From Candidatus Aphodousia faecigallinarum (lineage in GTDB: Bacteria; Pseudomonadota; Gammaproteobacteria; Burkholderiales; Burkholderiaceae_F): a DNA stretch of 35,004 nucleotides. Shown in pieces: positions 14,902 to 23,530 of the stretch. Positions within the stretch are counted from its first letter, which is position 1. Every line of letters begins with the position of its first letter. Where the stretch lies: positions 1-35,004 of the forward strand of contig DVMY01000103.1 in NCBI GenBank assembly GCA_018714755.1, in the 5' to 3' direction. The position numbers were made by a program, and so were the translations under genes. The notes under the pieces were generated by a model that was not told the origin of the DNA, ran no database searches, and saw only the letters and a program-made list of their open reading frames with translations.

Positions 14902-17577
14902 CTATAAATCCAAAGAAAAGGTTACAAACGCTCCGTCAAGGGTATCGTCCTCGTGCCTAGCAAAACCAAGGGCGCTCATGAGAGCGAACATACCGTCATT
15001 GCCTTTTAAGACGTATCCGATTAAGGTTTTTAATTTCATTTGTTTAGCCTGCACGATGAGTTCACGCATCAGCAGCGAGGCCAAACCCCGTCTTTGCCAG
15101 TTATCCTCTACAACCACGCCGAACTCCGCCAATGAAGTTCCGGCGATACGTTTAAAGCGAGCGACTCCTCTGATGGATTCCGGCTCCTCAGGATCCACAG
15201 CAACAACGGCTACCTCACGGTTGTAGTCGATATTGGTTAACTCAACGATTTTCTCTCTGGCTAAATCGTTTGAGGAGACATGCAACCGTAAATAAGTGGT
15301 CTGGGGAGACAGGCGCTTAAGAAACTGTCTGACTGCCTCGTAGTCTTGCGCTTGAACGCTTCTCAAAAAGACAAAACCCCCTTTGATTTCCCGCCAGGAG
15401 TGATCCACAAAAGGTTCTGGGGCAATGGTCAAGTGGGAAGCGATTGAGTCTTTGTCCAAAAGATTGGGAGAGATGCCTATATGCGCATCCAAAGCAATGC
15501 ATCCTCCGTCGTCAACCAACAAAGGATCAATGGTTAAGTCTCGAATCAATGGGAATTCGGTAACCAATTTGGATATTCTCATTAGCACCTGCGCAAGCGC
15601 TTCTTTGTTGGCGACAGGCATGCCTCGAAAATCCCCTAAAAAGCGGCTGACTGTCGGTTTCTCGATAAGCGCATAAGCAAGCGGCTCAGTTAAGGGCAAA
15701 AGCTCACAAGCCTCATCGCAGTAAATATCACCCATATGTCCGCCGGCGCCAAAACTGATAACAGGACCGAAACGGGAGTCCGTGTGTACGCGAATCTTCA
15801 CCTCTCGTCCGTTGGGCTTACGGATGTAGCGCTGAACATATAAACCGGTAAGTTCTGCATAAGGCGCTTTTTTATTGACATTGTCAAATATGCTCTGGCA
15901 GGCTTTTATTACATCCGCATCGTTATCGATATCAAGGCAGACTCCGCCTACGTTGCTCTTGTGAGTGACCCCTTTTGCAATAGCTTTGATGACAACCGGA
16001 TAGCCAAGTGTGTGAGCGGCATTGACCGCTTCAATGGGGGACTGTACCCAAATGCCGGAAGCTGTGGTCAAGCCCAGGCAAGCTAAAATTCGCTTTGTTT
16101 GGACTTCATCAAGAGAGAAAGTATTTTCTTGTTGACATTTCCCAAGGATGCTACGAATGACTTTTCTGTCAATATGCAAGGGATTGCTTTCTGTTGCAAT
16201 GGTTGCAGCCAGATAGCGTCGTGATTGAGCATAGCGGGCCATCCAAGAAAAGGCTCGTATGGCTGACTCAGGACTTTTCAGTACGGTAATGGGGTGATCT
16301 TTAAGACGCTTTTTCGCTGCAATGGTTTGTGACTCACCGATCCAAACAGTAATAATCGGTTTGTAACTGGAGTCAGTCGCATAAGCGATGGCATCGCATA
16401 CACGTTCAAGAGGAGCAGCAAAAGTAGGCGCCGTAATAACAACAATCGCGTCAACATTTTCGTCCTTGTTGAGCGCGTCCACGGCTAGTTTAATACGGCG
16501 TGGATCGGCATCGGCCCACAAATCAACCGGGTTAGTCATGGGCAAAGGATTGTCAAAAATCTGATGAAGCTTTTCGGTTGTGGCTCTGGTTAGTGTGGCC
16601 AGTTTGACGTTACACTCAGAGGCAGAGTCAGCCGCAAGCACACCGAATCCGCTGCCGTTGCTGATGATTCCAACGCGGTTGGTTCTCGGCAAGCGATGTT
16701 GGCAGAAAATCTCAATAGCGGAAAGCATTTCCTCAAGTCCATAGACGCGAATCGCTCCAGCTCTTTCTAAAAGAGCATTGAAAACTTCGTCGTCTCCGGC
16801 CGGCACTCCCATGCGGGAGGCTAAAAGTTGAGAGGCTTGAAGGTTTTTCCCTCCCCGTAGAACAATCACTGGCTTACGTTTGGAAGCTTCTCGAATGGCC
16901 GAGAAGAATTCTCTTGGATGTCGAATGCCTTCAACATGCAGCACAATTACAGAGGTTTCTTTGTCTGTAGCAAGAAAATCAACCACTTCACTCATGGAGA
17001 CATCAATTTCGTCACCGGTATTGATGAGCGTGGAAAAACCAATGTCTTTAATTCGCTGTGAAGCTAATAGCGATGTTCCAATCACACCTGATTGAGTGGC
17101 AAACCCCACATGGCCTACTTGGGGTAATTCCGGCCAATAACTGGCATTGAGCTGATCTGCAGGCCTCATGATTCCTAAACAGTCAGTTCCAATCAGACGC
17201 AGTCCTAAATTTTTAGCTTTGTTGACTATGCCGGCTTGCCAGGATGGGTTGGACGTGACAGAGGCATCGCTGGGTGCCAGGGCTACCCAACGTGTTCCTT
17301 GTTCGGCAATTTCTTCCAGCGTTTTTTCTATCGCTTTGTGTGGGATAGCCAAAATAGCCAGATCGATTTTGTCATTAATCGCTTTGATGCTGGGATAACA
17401 CGCAATGTCTCCTAAATAGCGGTATTTAGGATTGACAGGATAGATTTTTCCGTTAAAACCTGCACGAACCAAATTCTGCCAAAGGGCGGTTCCTCTGGAG
17501 TCGGCGCGGTCACTGGCGCCTATGACGGCAATGCTTTTGGGAGCGAGAGCTGAGTGGAGTTGGTTGGACGTGTCCAT
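14902..17577 (-). CDS. PatZ-like protein lysine acetyltransferase: inactive ADP-forming acyl-CoA synthetase fused to GNAT
   Basis: From the ATG at 17577 this is 891 residues, close to the 886 of E. coli PatZ; a TTG at 17595 is an alternative. Domains in order are a CoA-binding Rossmann fold (IAVIGASDRADSRGTALWQNL), two CoA-ligase flavodoxin-like domains (RVGIISNGSGFGVLAADSAS), an ATP-grasp domain from about 480 (GYPVVIKAIAKGVTHKSNVGGV), and a C-terminal GNAT domain (about 730-890) with the acetyl-CoA loop QRRGLASLLM. In active ADP-forming synthetases the phospho-His lies in SHTGxLAG; here the block reads SRMGVPAG, so His is replaced by Arg near residue 255. This agrees with the Pat/PatZ family, whose synthetase half is regulatory and whose GNAT acetylates enzymes such as acetyl-CoA synthetase. 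It heads a run with the crotonase and orphan ABC ATPase. Confidence 0.92.
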   Translation of the reverse strand: MDTSNQLHSALAPKSIAVIGASDRADSRGTALWQNLVRAGFNGKIYPVNPKYRYLGDIACYPSIKAINDKIDLAILAIPHKAIEKTLEEIAEQGTRWVALAPSDASVTSNPSWQAGIVNKAKNLGLRLIGTDCLGIMRPADQLNASYWPELPQVGHVGFATQSGVIGTSLLASQRIKDIGFSTLINTGDEIDVSMSEVVDFLATDKETSVIVLHVEGIRHPREFFSAIREASKRKPVIVLRGGKNLQASQLLASRMGVPAGDDEVFNALLERAGAIRVYGLEEMLSAIEIFCQHRLPRTNRVGIISNGSGFGVLAADSASECNVKLATLTRATTEKLHQIFDNPLPMTNPVDLWADADPRRIKLAVDALNKDENVDAIVVITAPTFAAPLERVCDAIAYATDSSYKPIITVWIGESQTIAAKKRLKDHPITVLKSPESAIRAFSWMARYAQSRRYLAATIATESNPLHIDRKVIRSILGKCQQENTFSLDEVQTKRILACLGLTTASGIWVQSPIEAVNAAHTLGYPVVIKAIAKGVTHKSNVGGVCLDIDNDADVIKACQSIFDNVNKKAPYAELTGLYVQRYIRKPNGREVKIRVHTDSRFGPVISFGAGGHMGDIYCDEACELLPLTEPLAYALIEKPTVSRFLGDFRGMPVANKEALAQVLMRISKLVTEFPLIRDLTIDPLLVDDGGCIALDAHIGISPNLLDKDSIASHLTIAPEPFVDHSWREIKGGFVFLRSVQAQDYEAVRQFLKRLSPQTTYLRLHVSSNDLAREKIVELTNIDYNREVAVVAVDPEEPESIRGVARFKRIAGTSLAEFGVVVEDNWQRRGLASLLMRELIVQAKQMKLKTLIGYVLKGNDGMFALMSALGFARHEDDTLDGAFVTFSLDL

Positions 17578-17629
17578 TAGAAATCTTCTGGTCAAAAAAT
17601 CAATCCCATCATTTTACTCAAAAATGACC

Positions 17630-17690
17630 TAACTCCCTATTTTTTCGTAAGAAAATATTGGGTTAAGAATGTCCTGCAAATATGGGTTAA
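17630..17690. promoter_or_regulatory. Dyad and direct repeats in the patZ-like / mtnA divergent region
   Basis: The 199-base gap between divergent genes holds an imperfect dyad centred near 17648: CCCTATTTTTTC at 17635-17646 against GAAAATATTGGG at 17651-17662, with 10 of 12 positions complementary. The flanks TAAC and GTTA extend it. TGGGTTAA occurs at 17659-17666 and again at 17683-17690, 24 bases apart. This is a plausible operator for one or both promoters. TAAAAT at 17705-17710 could be a -10 box for mtnA. No regulator is identified. Confidence 0.4.
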
Positions 17691-17776
17691 AAGGCGAGCT
17701 TTGCTAAAATAAAAAGATACGCTGAACGCTTTTAAATCCCGCGTAAATCGAGCAAAAAACATTTTCTGGAGCCCTT

Positions 17777-18874
17777 ATGAAAGTCAATGGCATTCCCACT
17801 CGCACAATTTGGTCCGTGGACCATGGTCAAGCGATAGGCATTATTGACCAAACAAAGTTACCTTACGAATTTAAAAAAGAGGTTTTAAGAGATTGGACTG
17901 CTGTCAAAGATGCCATTGCAACCATGAAGGTAAGGGGGGCGCCCTTGATTGGAATTGCGGCGGCGTGGGCCATGGTTTTAGCGATTAGAGATAATGCTAA
18001 AGATGATTTTATTCACCAAGTGCGAAGTGAATTAATAGCGACTCGACCGACGGCGGTTAACTTGCAATGGGCAGTCGATCATATGGTTAAACGTGTGATT
18101 TCTCTGCCCGAAAGAGAACGCTTGCCGGTGGCTTACAAAGAAGCTGAGGCGATGACTCAGGCTAATGTTTTGGAAAATAGAGCTATTGGCACCCACGGAG
18201 CGAAGATCATCGCAGAGCTATACGCGAAAAAACGTGAACCGGTGAATATTCTGACTCATTGCAATGCGGGATGGTTGGCGACGGTTGATTATGGTACCGC
18301 TTTGTCTGCCGTTTATATTGCATTTGAACAAGGGATACCGCTTCATGTTTGGGTAGATGAAACCAGGCCCCGTGAGCAAGGACTTTTGACCGCTTGGGAG
18401 TTGTCTGGAGTCGGCATTCCTCATACTGTGATTGCGGATAACGCAGGTGGTCATTTAATTCAGCACCGAGAAGTTGATGCTGTCATTGTCGGAGCCGATC
18501 GAATCACGGCCATAGGTGATGTGGCTAACAAGATAGGGACGTATTTAAAGGCACTGGCCGCTAAAGACATGGAGGTTCCGTTTTATGTGGCAGCTCCCTC
18601 TTCGACAATTGATTGGTCTGTTCAAGATGGTAAGCATGGAATTGAAATCGAAAATCGCTCTGGCGATGAATTGAGATTTATTCGGGGAATCGACAAGAAG
18701 GGGAAGGTGAGTGAGGTGCAGATTATCCAAGCGCAAACGAATGTTGAAAATCCGGCTTTTGATGTAACACCTGCACGACTGGTTACGGGAATTATCACAG
18801 AGCGAGGGGTTTGCGCGCCTGAATTCCTAACCCGACTCTTCCCGGAAGGCGGCCGCCTGCAGACAAGAGGTTAA
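17777..18874 (+). CDS. mtnA: S-methyl-5-thioribose-1-phosphate isomerase (or 5-deoxyribose-1-phosphate isomerase)
   Basis: MtnA converts the aldose 5-methylthioribose-1-phosphate to the ketose 5-methylthioribulose-1-phosphate. The 365 residues show the family's conserved blocks: MKVRGAPLIGIAAAWAM (about 50-66), THCNAGWLATVDYGTALSAVY with the active-site Cys, DETRPREQGLLTAWEL, and VGADRITAIGDVANKIGTY with the catalytic Asp. GGAG lies 7 bases before the ATG. The next gene is a class II aldolase, which points to a DHAP shunt rather than the classical mtnBCD salvage route. Close homologues (DrdI) act on 5-deoxyribose-1-phosphate, and sequence alone does not separate these substrates. Confidence 0.93.
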   Translation: MKVNGIPTRTIWSVDHGQAIGIIDQTKLPYEFKKEVLRDWTAVKDAIATMKVRGAPLIGIAAAWAMVLAIRDNAKDDFIHQVRSELIATRPTAVNLQWAVDHMVKRVISLPERERLPVAYKEAEAMTQANVLENRAIGTHGAKIIAELYAKKREPVNILTHCNAGWLATVDYGTALSAVYIAFEQGIPLHVWVDETRPREQGLLTAWELSGVGIPHTVIADNAGGHLIQHREVDAVIVGADRITAIGDVANKIGTYLKALAAKDMEVPFYVAAPSSTIDWSVQDGKHGIEIENRSGDELRFIRGIDKKGKVSEVQIIQAQTNVENPAFDVTPARLVTGIITERGVCAPEFLTRLFPEGGRLQTRG

Positions 18875-18876
18875 TG

Positions 18877-19542
18877 ATGGAGCCAGGCAACGATATCAGG
18901 CAATGCGTCATTGATTGCGCCCGCCAAATGAATGTCTTGGGAATTAATGTCAATAAGAGCGGCAATGTTTCGCTAAGAGGCGAGAGTCAATCAATAAAAG
19001 GTTTTTGGATCACGCCAACCGGGATGGATTACGTAGATCTTCTGCCCGAGGATATTGTTTTTATTCCTTTTGATAAAACAGAGCAATGCAAAATTAGAAA
19101 TAAACGATTGGCTTCAAGCGAATGGAAAATGCATGAGCGTGTCTATGAGAAAAGACCGGATATTGACGCGATTGTGCATACCCACTCAGCCTACGCTACC
19201 GCTTTAGCCTGTCAGGAGATGTCGATTCCTGCTTTCCATTACATGGTTGCCGCGGCAGGCGCAGACCGCATTGATTGCGCGCCCTACGCGCTTTTTGGTT
19301 CTGAAGTCTTGGCTAATGAAGCGGCCAAGGCGCTGGAAAAGACCAATGCTTGTTTGTTGTCGCACCATGGTGTTTTAGCGCTAGGCGGTAGTTTGAAAGA
19401 AGCGCTGAAATTAGCTCATGAAGTTGAAAATTTGGCTCATATGTACGTGTTGACTCGTATGTTGGGAGAGCCGAAAATATTGTCAGAAAATCAAATGAAA
19501 GCAGTATTGGAGCAATTTAAAACGTATGGACAGCAACGATAA
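18877..19542 (+). CDS. Class II aldolase, fuculose-1-phosphate-aldolase type (Ald2/DrdA-like)
   Basis: This 221-residue protein follows L-fuculose-phosphate aldolase closely: SGNVSLRG, GFWITPTGMDYVDLLPEDIVFI, SSEWKMHERVYEKRPDIDAIVHTHSAYATALA, IPAFHYMVAAAG and LLSHHGVLALGG. The metal-binding His pair is in HTHS, a third His in SHHG, and the catalytic Glu in SSEW. The ATG at 18877 has AGAGG six bases upstream; the ATG at 18874 (sharing a base with the mtnA stop) is only three bases from it. Next to mtnA, the expected reaction is cleavage of 5-methylthioribulose-1-phosphate (or 5-deoxyribulose-1-phosphate) to dihydroxyacetone phosphate and an aldehyde. An MtnB dehydratase is less likely given the FucA-like FHYMVAAAG block. 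Confidence 0.88.
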   Translation: MEPGNDIRQCVIDCARQMNVLGINVNKSGNVSLRGESQSIKGFWITPTGMDYVDLLPEDIVFIPFDKTEQCKIRNKRLASSEWKMHERVYEKRPDIDAIVHTHSAYATALACQEMSIPAFHYMVAAAGADRIDCAPYALFGSEVLANEAAKALEKTNACLLSHHGVLALGGSLKEALKLAHEVENLAHMYVLTRMLGEPKILSENQMKAVLEQFKTYGQQR

Positions 19543-19765
19543 AAATCCTCTTCCGCGTTGGCTTAAACCTGACGGTTCACCTGTGTCATGCACAGAGAAA
19601 GTAATGGTGCTCAATGAAAATTACGAAGAGCTTCGCGCGATGATAAGAGACGCATTGGAAGATGCGCTTGTTTTAGGTTGCTCGGAAAAACAGGTTAGAG
19701 CAGCCTTTCATACTCTTATTGACAGCATTGAAACTGATATAAAAGAAAACCAACATCTACCTTAA
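19526..19765 (+). CDS. Small conserved-looking protein in the mtnA-aldolase operon, function unknown
   Basis: This 79-residue protein starts at an ATG at 19526 inside the last codons of the aldolase gene (17-base overlap), so translation is probably coupled. Residues 1-30 read as an extended segment (LPRWLKPDGSPVSCTEKVMVLNEN). Residues 31-75 look like two amphipathic helices (YEELRAMIRDALEDALVLG, then SEKQVRAAFHTLIDSIETDI). Cysteines lie at 22 and 52. There is no signal peptide or membrane segment, so it should be cytoplasmic. I recall similar short proteins in other Burkholderiales but cannot confirm that here. Its frame is consistent with coding, and its stop interlocks with that of the convergent MFS gene. 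Confidence 0.75.
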   Translation: MDSNDKNPLPRWLKPDGSPVSCTEKVMVLNENYEELRAMIRDALEDALVLGCSEKQVRAAFHTLIDSIETDIKENQHLP

Positions 19766-20952
19766 TGTTTTTGTTGTGTTTTGCTTAACAGTAACCACAG
19801 AGCAATGAGCGCGCACAAAAGCGCGGTTGCATAAAAGCTTTCAAAATACTGATTGAAAGCGTTGTGAATAGCTCCAAAAATAAGCGGCAGAAAAATAGCG
19901 CCGGCGAACGTGAAAAATAAAGTGCCTCCGGTGGCTACACCCGCTTTGCCCTCAGGAGCGATTCGCGCGACGTGAGCAAGGTAAACACCATTCCAGCCGA
20001 TGGCTGAACCTCCTAAACAGAAGCAAACGAGCAGCAATAAAAATGTTGCCGTTTCGGGTGTGAAGAAGCCGACAATCACTAACATGGCGGCCATAAGGAA
20101 TCCTAAAATGGATAGAGTCAACCGAGGTGAATGGATTCGGTCTGCAAAAACACCCCAAAAAAGACGTCCGCACATGCCGCCGATGCTCGCGGCGCTCAAG
20201 GCCATGCCGGCTAAAACGATCGGAATGGAAATGTCTTCGACCATGAAAGCGACCAAGTAGCTAAAAACGCACATTTGAGTGCCGTTATAGACGAAAGACA
20301 CAATGCACATTCTGCGTAGTCCCGCTTGTGTGGTCACCAGTCGCAGGGCGTTGAGGACGGTGTGGATGCTAAAGCGTGATTCTGGATCGTTGTGGTCATC
20401 GAGTTGATTGCGATGATAAAGCACAAGAAGGGCGACACATAGAGCTAATATCGCCATGGCGTGGGGCCCCGCTTGCCAATTGTCTGCCCACAGTGCCACG
20501 CTGGGCACGATGAAGCCAGCTAGAGCGCTGCCCAATGGGACGGCTGTCTGTTTAAGCGAGAACACAAAGCCCATTTTTTCTTTAGGAACCGTGTGAGCAA
20601 GAATATCGCTTGAGGCGGGTGTGATAGGGCCGTAGCTTAGGCCAAGTAAAAGGCCGCCGAAACAAATAAACCCAAAATTGCCAACGGAGCTCAACATCAA
20701 ACCGATAGCGGCAATAATCAGACAAGCTTGAGAGACATGAATGCCGCCATAGCGGGTTACCATCGTGCCGCCCGCTACAGCGGCAAAAGCCGCGCCAATA
20801 TAGATAAAACAAACGTACGTGCCAATGAAAGAGCTTGGCATTCCGATCGCAGAGGCAACCAGTGGCGCAATGGCCGATAAAGTCACGGTGCTCGCAGTGG
20901 CTAAGGACTGTATGGACATCGTGGAAAGAAGCGCTAAACGAACAACGGACAT
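19762..20952 (-). CDS. Major facilitator superfamily transporter
   Basis: The ATG at 20952 has AGAGG six bases upstream and gives 396 residues; the longer frame to 20982 has no such signal. There are about 12 hydrophobic segments. The MFS motif between helices 2 and 3 is degenerate (GGTMVTRYGGIHVSQ). A second-half GRLFWGVFADRIHSPR matches the equivalent loop 8-9 motif. FSLKQTAVPLGSALAGF is the family-like helix 5 block. Such sequences are annotated generically as MFS transporters, with no substrate assignable. It is convergent with the mtnA operon (stop codons interlock) and separate from it in transcription. Confidence 0.88.
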   Translation of the reverse strand: MSVVRLALLSTMSIQSLATASTVTLSAIAPLVASAIGMPSSFIGTYVCFIYIGAAFAAVAGGTMVTRYGGIHVSQACLIIAAIGLMLSSVGNFGFICFGGLLLGLSYGPITPASSDILAHTVPKEKMGFVFSLKQTAVPLGSALAGFIVPSVALWADNWQAGPHAMAILALCVALLVLYHRNQLDDHNDPESRFSIHTVLNALRLVTTQAGLRRMCIVSFVYNGTQMCVFSYLVAFMVEDISIPIVLAGMALSAASIGGMCGRLFWGVFADRIHSPRLTLSILGFLMAAMLVIVGFFTPETATFLLLLVCFCLGGSAIGWNGVYLAHVARIAPEGKAGVATGGTLFFTFAGAIFLPLIFGAIHNAFNQYFESFYATALLCALIALWLLLSKTQQKH

Positions 20953-21072
20953 GGAAAACCTCTTTGTAAATACTTTTAGCATTGTAGAAGAATTGGGCAG
21001 GCGAGGAGACTAAACTGAGAGAACGAAAAGGTTGAATCAGTCTACAATCAAAACGTAGTGAGGAGTTAACCC

Positions 21073-21582
21073 ATGCAAATTTTAAAAACGACAAAATATT
21101 GTGTTTTGGCTGCAATGGCGGCGATGCTAACCGCTTGTGCGCACCCTGACTTGATCAAACCCGGGACATCCGAAAATGTAGTCATTTCGGAATTGGGGGC
21201 TCCTGATTCCAAAATGACTCTTCCAGATGGTGGATCCATTTTGGTTTATTCCATGCAACCCTTTGGTAAAGAAGTGTATTGGATGCGTTTTGATAAAGAC
21301 GGTCAGTTTTTGGTTAAAGAAAAAGCCATGAATGAGGATCACTTTAAATTGGTGATTCCGGGTAAACACACCAAAGCCGATGTCTATCAAATGTTTGGTC
21401 ATTGCGCGCAGGAGTATGAGTTCAGGTTACAAGACCAAACGGCTTTCATGTACCGCTTTGATGACGTCGCCAATATGCCGATGGCTTTTTGGGTGCAATT
21501 TGATTTAAAGGGAGTGGTCACGGAAACCGCTGTCACGCAAGACCCGTGGGATCGTGACAATGATTGGCTGATTGGACTTTAA
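21073..21582 (+). CDS. Lipoprotein with two BamE/SmpA-like repeats
   Basis: The 169-residue precursor has a lipoprotein signal ending in lipobox LTAC (Cys22), followed by AHP, so it is probably kept at the outer membrane. The mature part has two similar halves. The first starts IKPGTSENVVISELGAPDSKM and the second VIPGKHTKADVYQMFGHCAQEY. Each has the PG-t-x-x-x-V-x-x-x-x-G pattern of BamE/SmpA-type domains, followed by beta strands ending with a WxxFDxxG-like turn (YWMRFDKDGQ, FWVQFDLKGV). AGGAG lies upstream of the ATG, and TACAAT at 21043-21048 may be a -10 box. It is monocistronic. It is not BamE itself, and no partner is visible. Confidence 0.85.
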   Translation: MQILKTTKYCVLAAMAAMLTACAHPDLIKPGTSENVVISELGAPDSKMTLPDGGSILVYSMQPFGKEVYWMRFDKDGQFLVKEKAMNEDHFKLVIPGKHTKADVYQMFGHCAQEYEFRLQDQTAFMYRFDDVANMPMAFWVQFDLKGVVTETAVTQDPWDRDNDWLIGL

Positions 21583-21591
21583 GGGTAATAA

Positions 21592-21625
21592 AAAAGGAGC
21601 TTCAGAAAAAATTGAAGCTCCTTTT
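21592..21625 (-). terminator. Shared intrinsic terminator between the lipoprotein gene and aspS
   Basis: AAAAGGAGCTTCA at 21592-21604 is the exact reverse complement of TGAAGCTCCTTTT at 21613-21625, with an 8-base loop. On the minus strand the stem is followed by T-rich TTTATT, giving a strong aspS terminator. On the plus strand it ends in four T and may also stop the lipoprotein transcript. Confidence 0.85.
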
Positions 21626-21641
21626 GCCCATTAGGAGAGGA

Positions 21642-23441
21642 CTATTCCTTTACCGCTTGAGGATTGCGCAAGCGAATATGCAATTCTCGAAGTTGCTTTT
21701 CATCAACCGGCGCCGGAGCGTTAGTCAACAAGCACTGAGCGCGTTGCGTCTTCGGGAAGGCGATGACGTCACGGATGGACGGGGCCCCCGCCATGATCGT
21801 AACGATGCGGTCCAAACCAAAAGCGATACCACCATGAGGAGGCGCGCCGTATTGCAAGTTATCAAGCAAGAAGCCAAACTTGGCGCGGGCCTCTTCCGGG
21901 CCGATATTTAAAGCGGCAAACACCTTGCTTTGGATGTCCGCGCGGTGAATACGGATGGAGCCGCCACCGATTTCCCAGCCGTTGAGTACCATGTCGTAGG
22001 CTTGCGCAAGACACTTGCCAGGATCGGTGCTTAAAAGGTCAACGTGATCCGGATGGGGCATTGTGAAGGGATGGTGGCAAGCAACCCAGCGATGTTCTTC
22101 GTCATCGTACTCAAACATCGGGAAGTCAACCACCCATAAAGCTTTCCAGCCTTCTTCGTAAAGTCCATTGGCCTTGCCAAATTCACTGTGGCCGATCTTT
22201 AAGCGCAAAGCACCCAAAGAGTCATAGACGATCTTGGCACGATCGGCGCCGAAGAAGATAACGTCGCCATTTTGAGCACCTGTCACTTCAAGGATGTGAG
22301 CCAAAAGCTCATCGGAGAGGTTCTTCACGATCGGGCTTTGCAAGCCTTCGCGGCCCTTCTCTTTTTCGTTGACCTTGATGTAGGCCAAGCCCTTGGCGCC
22401 GTAGATCTTAACGAATTCTGTATAAGCATCGATTTCAGAACGAGGCATGCTGGCAGCATGAGGCACGTTCATCGCGACCACTTTGCCGTCAGGCAATTCA
22501 GTGGCAGAGCGGAACACTTTGAATTCGGAGCTCTTGGCTTGTTCGGTAATTTCGCGAAGCTCAATACCCTTGATGCGAAGGTCCGGTTTATCAGAGCCGA
22601 AACGGGTCATCGCTTCATGCCAAGACATCACCGGATACGGATCCGGCAAGTCAACATTGATCGTTTCCTTGAAGACATCGCGGATCATGTTTTCCATGAT
22701 GTCGCGGATTTCCTGTTGCGTGAGGAAAGATGTTTCAATATCAACTTGGGTGAATTCCGGTTGACGGTCAGCACGCAAGTCTTCATCACGGAAACACTTC
22801 ACAATTTGATAATAGCGATCAAAGCCTGCAACCATTAACAATTGTTTAAACAACTGCGGAGATTGCGGCAAAGCGTAGAAGTGACCGTCGTGGACACGGC
22901 TTGGAACCAAGTAATCACGAGCGCCTTCCGGTGTGCTGCGAGTCAGCATCGGTGTTTCAATGTCGATGAAGCCTTGCTTATCCAAGTGATTGCGGATGGC
23001 TAAAGCCACCTTGTAGCGCAATTTCAAATTGCGTTGCATTTGCAGGCGGCGCAAATCCAACACGCGGTAAGTCAATCGCGTTGTTTCAGAAAGATTTTCG
23101 TCATCCAAATGGAAGGGAGGCGTTTCAGACTTATTGAGAATGGTCAATTCTCGGCAGAGGACTTCAACCCCACCAGAAATCAAATCAGGATTGCGAGTGC
23201 CTTCTGGGCGGGCACGCACAAGTCCGACCACTTTCAAGCAATATTCGTTACGAACAGCGTCAGCGGTTTTGAAAACTTCCGGATTGTCCGGATCGCAAAC
23301 GATTTGCAACAAACCTTCTCTGTCGCGCAAATCAATAAAAATAACCCCGCCATGGTCGCGGCGACGGTGAGCCCAACCATACAGGGTCACTGTTTGACCA
23401 ATGAATTTCTCGTTAATGAGACCGGTATATTCGGTACGCAT
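21642..23441 (-). CDS. aspS: Aspartyl-tRNA synthetase, probably the non-discriminating (Asp/Asn) type
   Basis: AspRS charges tRNA-Asp. The ATG at 23441 (599 residues) has GGGAG five bases upstream and the family start MRTEYTG. It has the OB-fold anticodon domain ([22 protein letters not shown]), class II motif 2 ([28 protein letters not shown]), the GAD insertion, and motif 3 ([16 protein letters not shown]). The His in [10 protein letters not shown] matches His31 of Pseudomonas aeruginosa AspRS, a residue linked to relaxed tRNA choice; E. coli lacks it. If so, Asp-tRNA(Asn) would be amidated by GatCAB, which is not in this window. Confidence 0.97.
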   Translation of the reverse strand: MRTEYTGLINEKFIGQTVTLYGWAHRRRDHGGVIFIDLRDREGLLQIVCDPDNPEVFKTADAVRNEYCLKVVGLVRARPEGTRNPDLISGGVEVLCRELTILNKSETPPFHLDDENLSETTRLTYRVLDLRRLQMQRNLKLRYKVALAIRNHLDKQGFIDIETPMLTRSTPEGARDYLVPSRVHDGHFYALPQSPQLFKQLLMVAGFDRYYQIVKCFRDEDLRADRQPEFTQVDIETSFLTQQEIRDIMENMIRDVFKETINVDLPDPYPVMSWHEAMTRFGSDKPDLRIKGIELREITEQAKSSEFKVFRSATELPDGKVVAMNVPHAASMPRSEIDAYTEFVKIYGAKGLAYIKVNEKEKGREGLQSPIVKNLSDELLAHILEVTGAQNGDVIFFGADRAKIVYDSLGALRLKIGHSEFGKANGLYEEGWKALWVVDFPMFEYDDEEHRWVACHHPFTMPHPDHVDLLSTDPGKCLAQAYDMVLNGWEIGGGSIRIHRADIQSKVFAALNIGPEEARAKFGFLLDNLQYGAPPHGGIAFGLDRIVTIMAGAPSIRDVIAFPKTQRAQCLLTNAPAPVDEKQLRELHIRLRNPQAVKE

Positions 23442-23530
23442 AAATGCTCCCAATATATGAAGGGAAGGATTTCCCAAATAATCAACCGAAGTATTCTAAT
23501 ATGAAAGCCTTTGATTTTGTGAGTTTGAAG

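Noticed and set aside
22272-22838. 188-residue plus-strand ORF opposite aspS
   Set aside because: It is a shadow of the aspS coding strand, rich in His and Phe as expected from such antisense frames.
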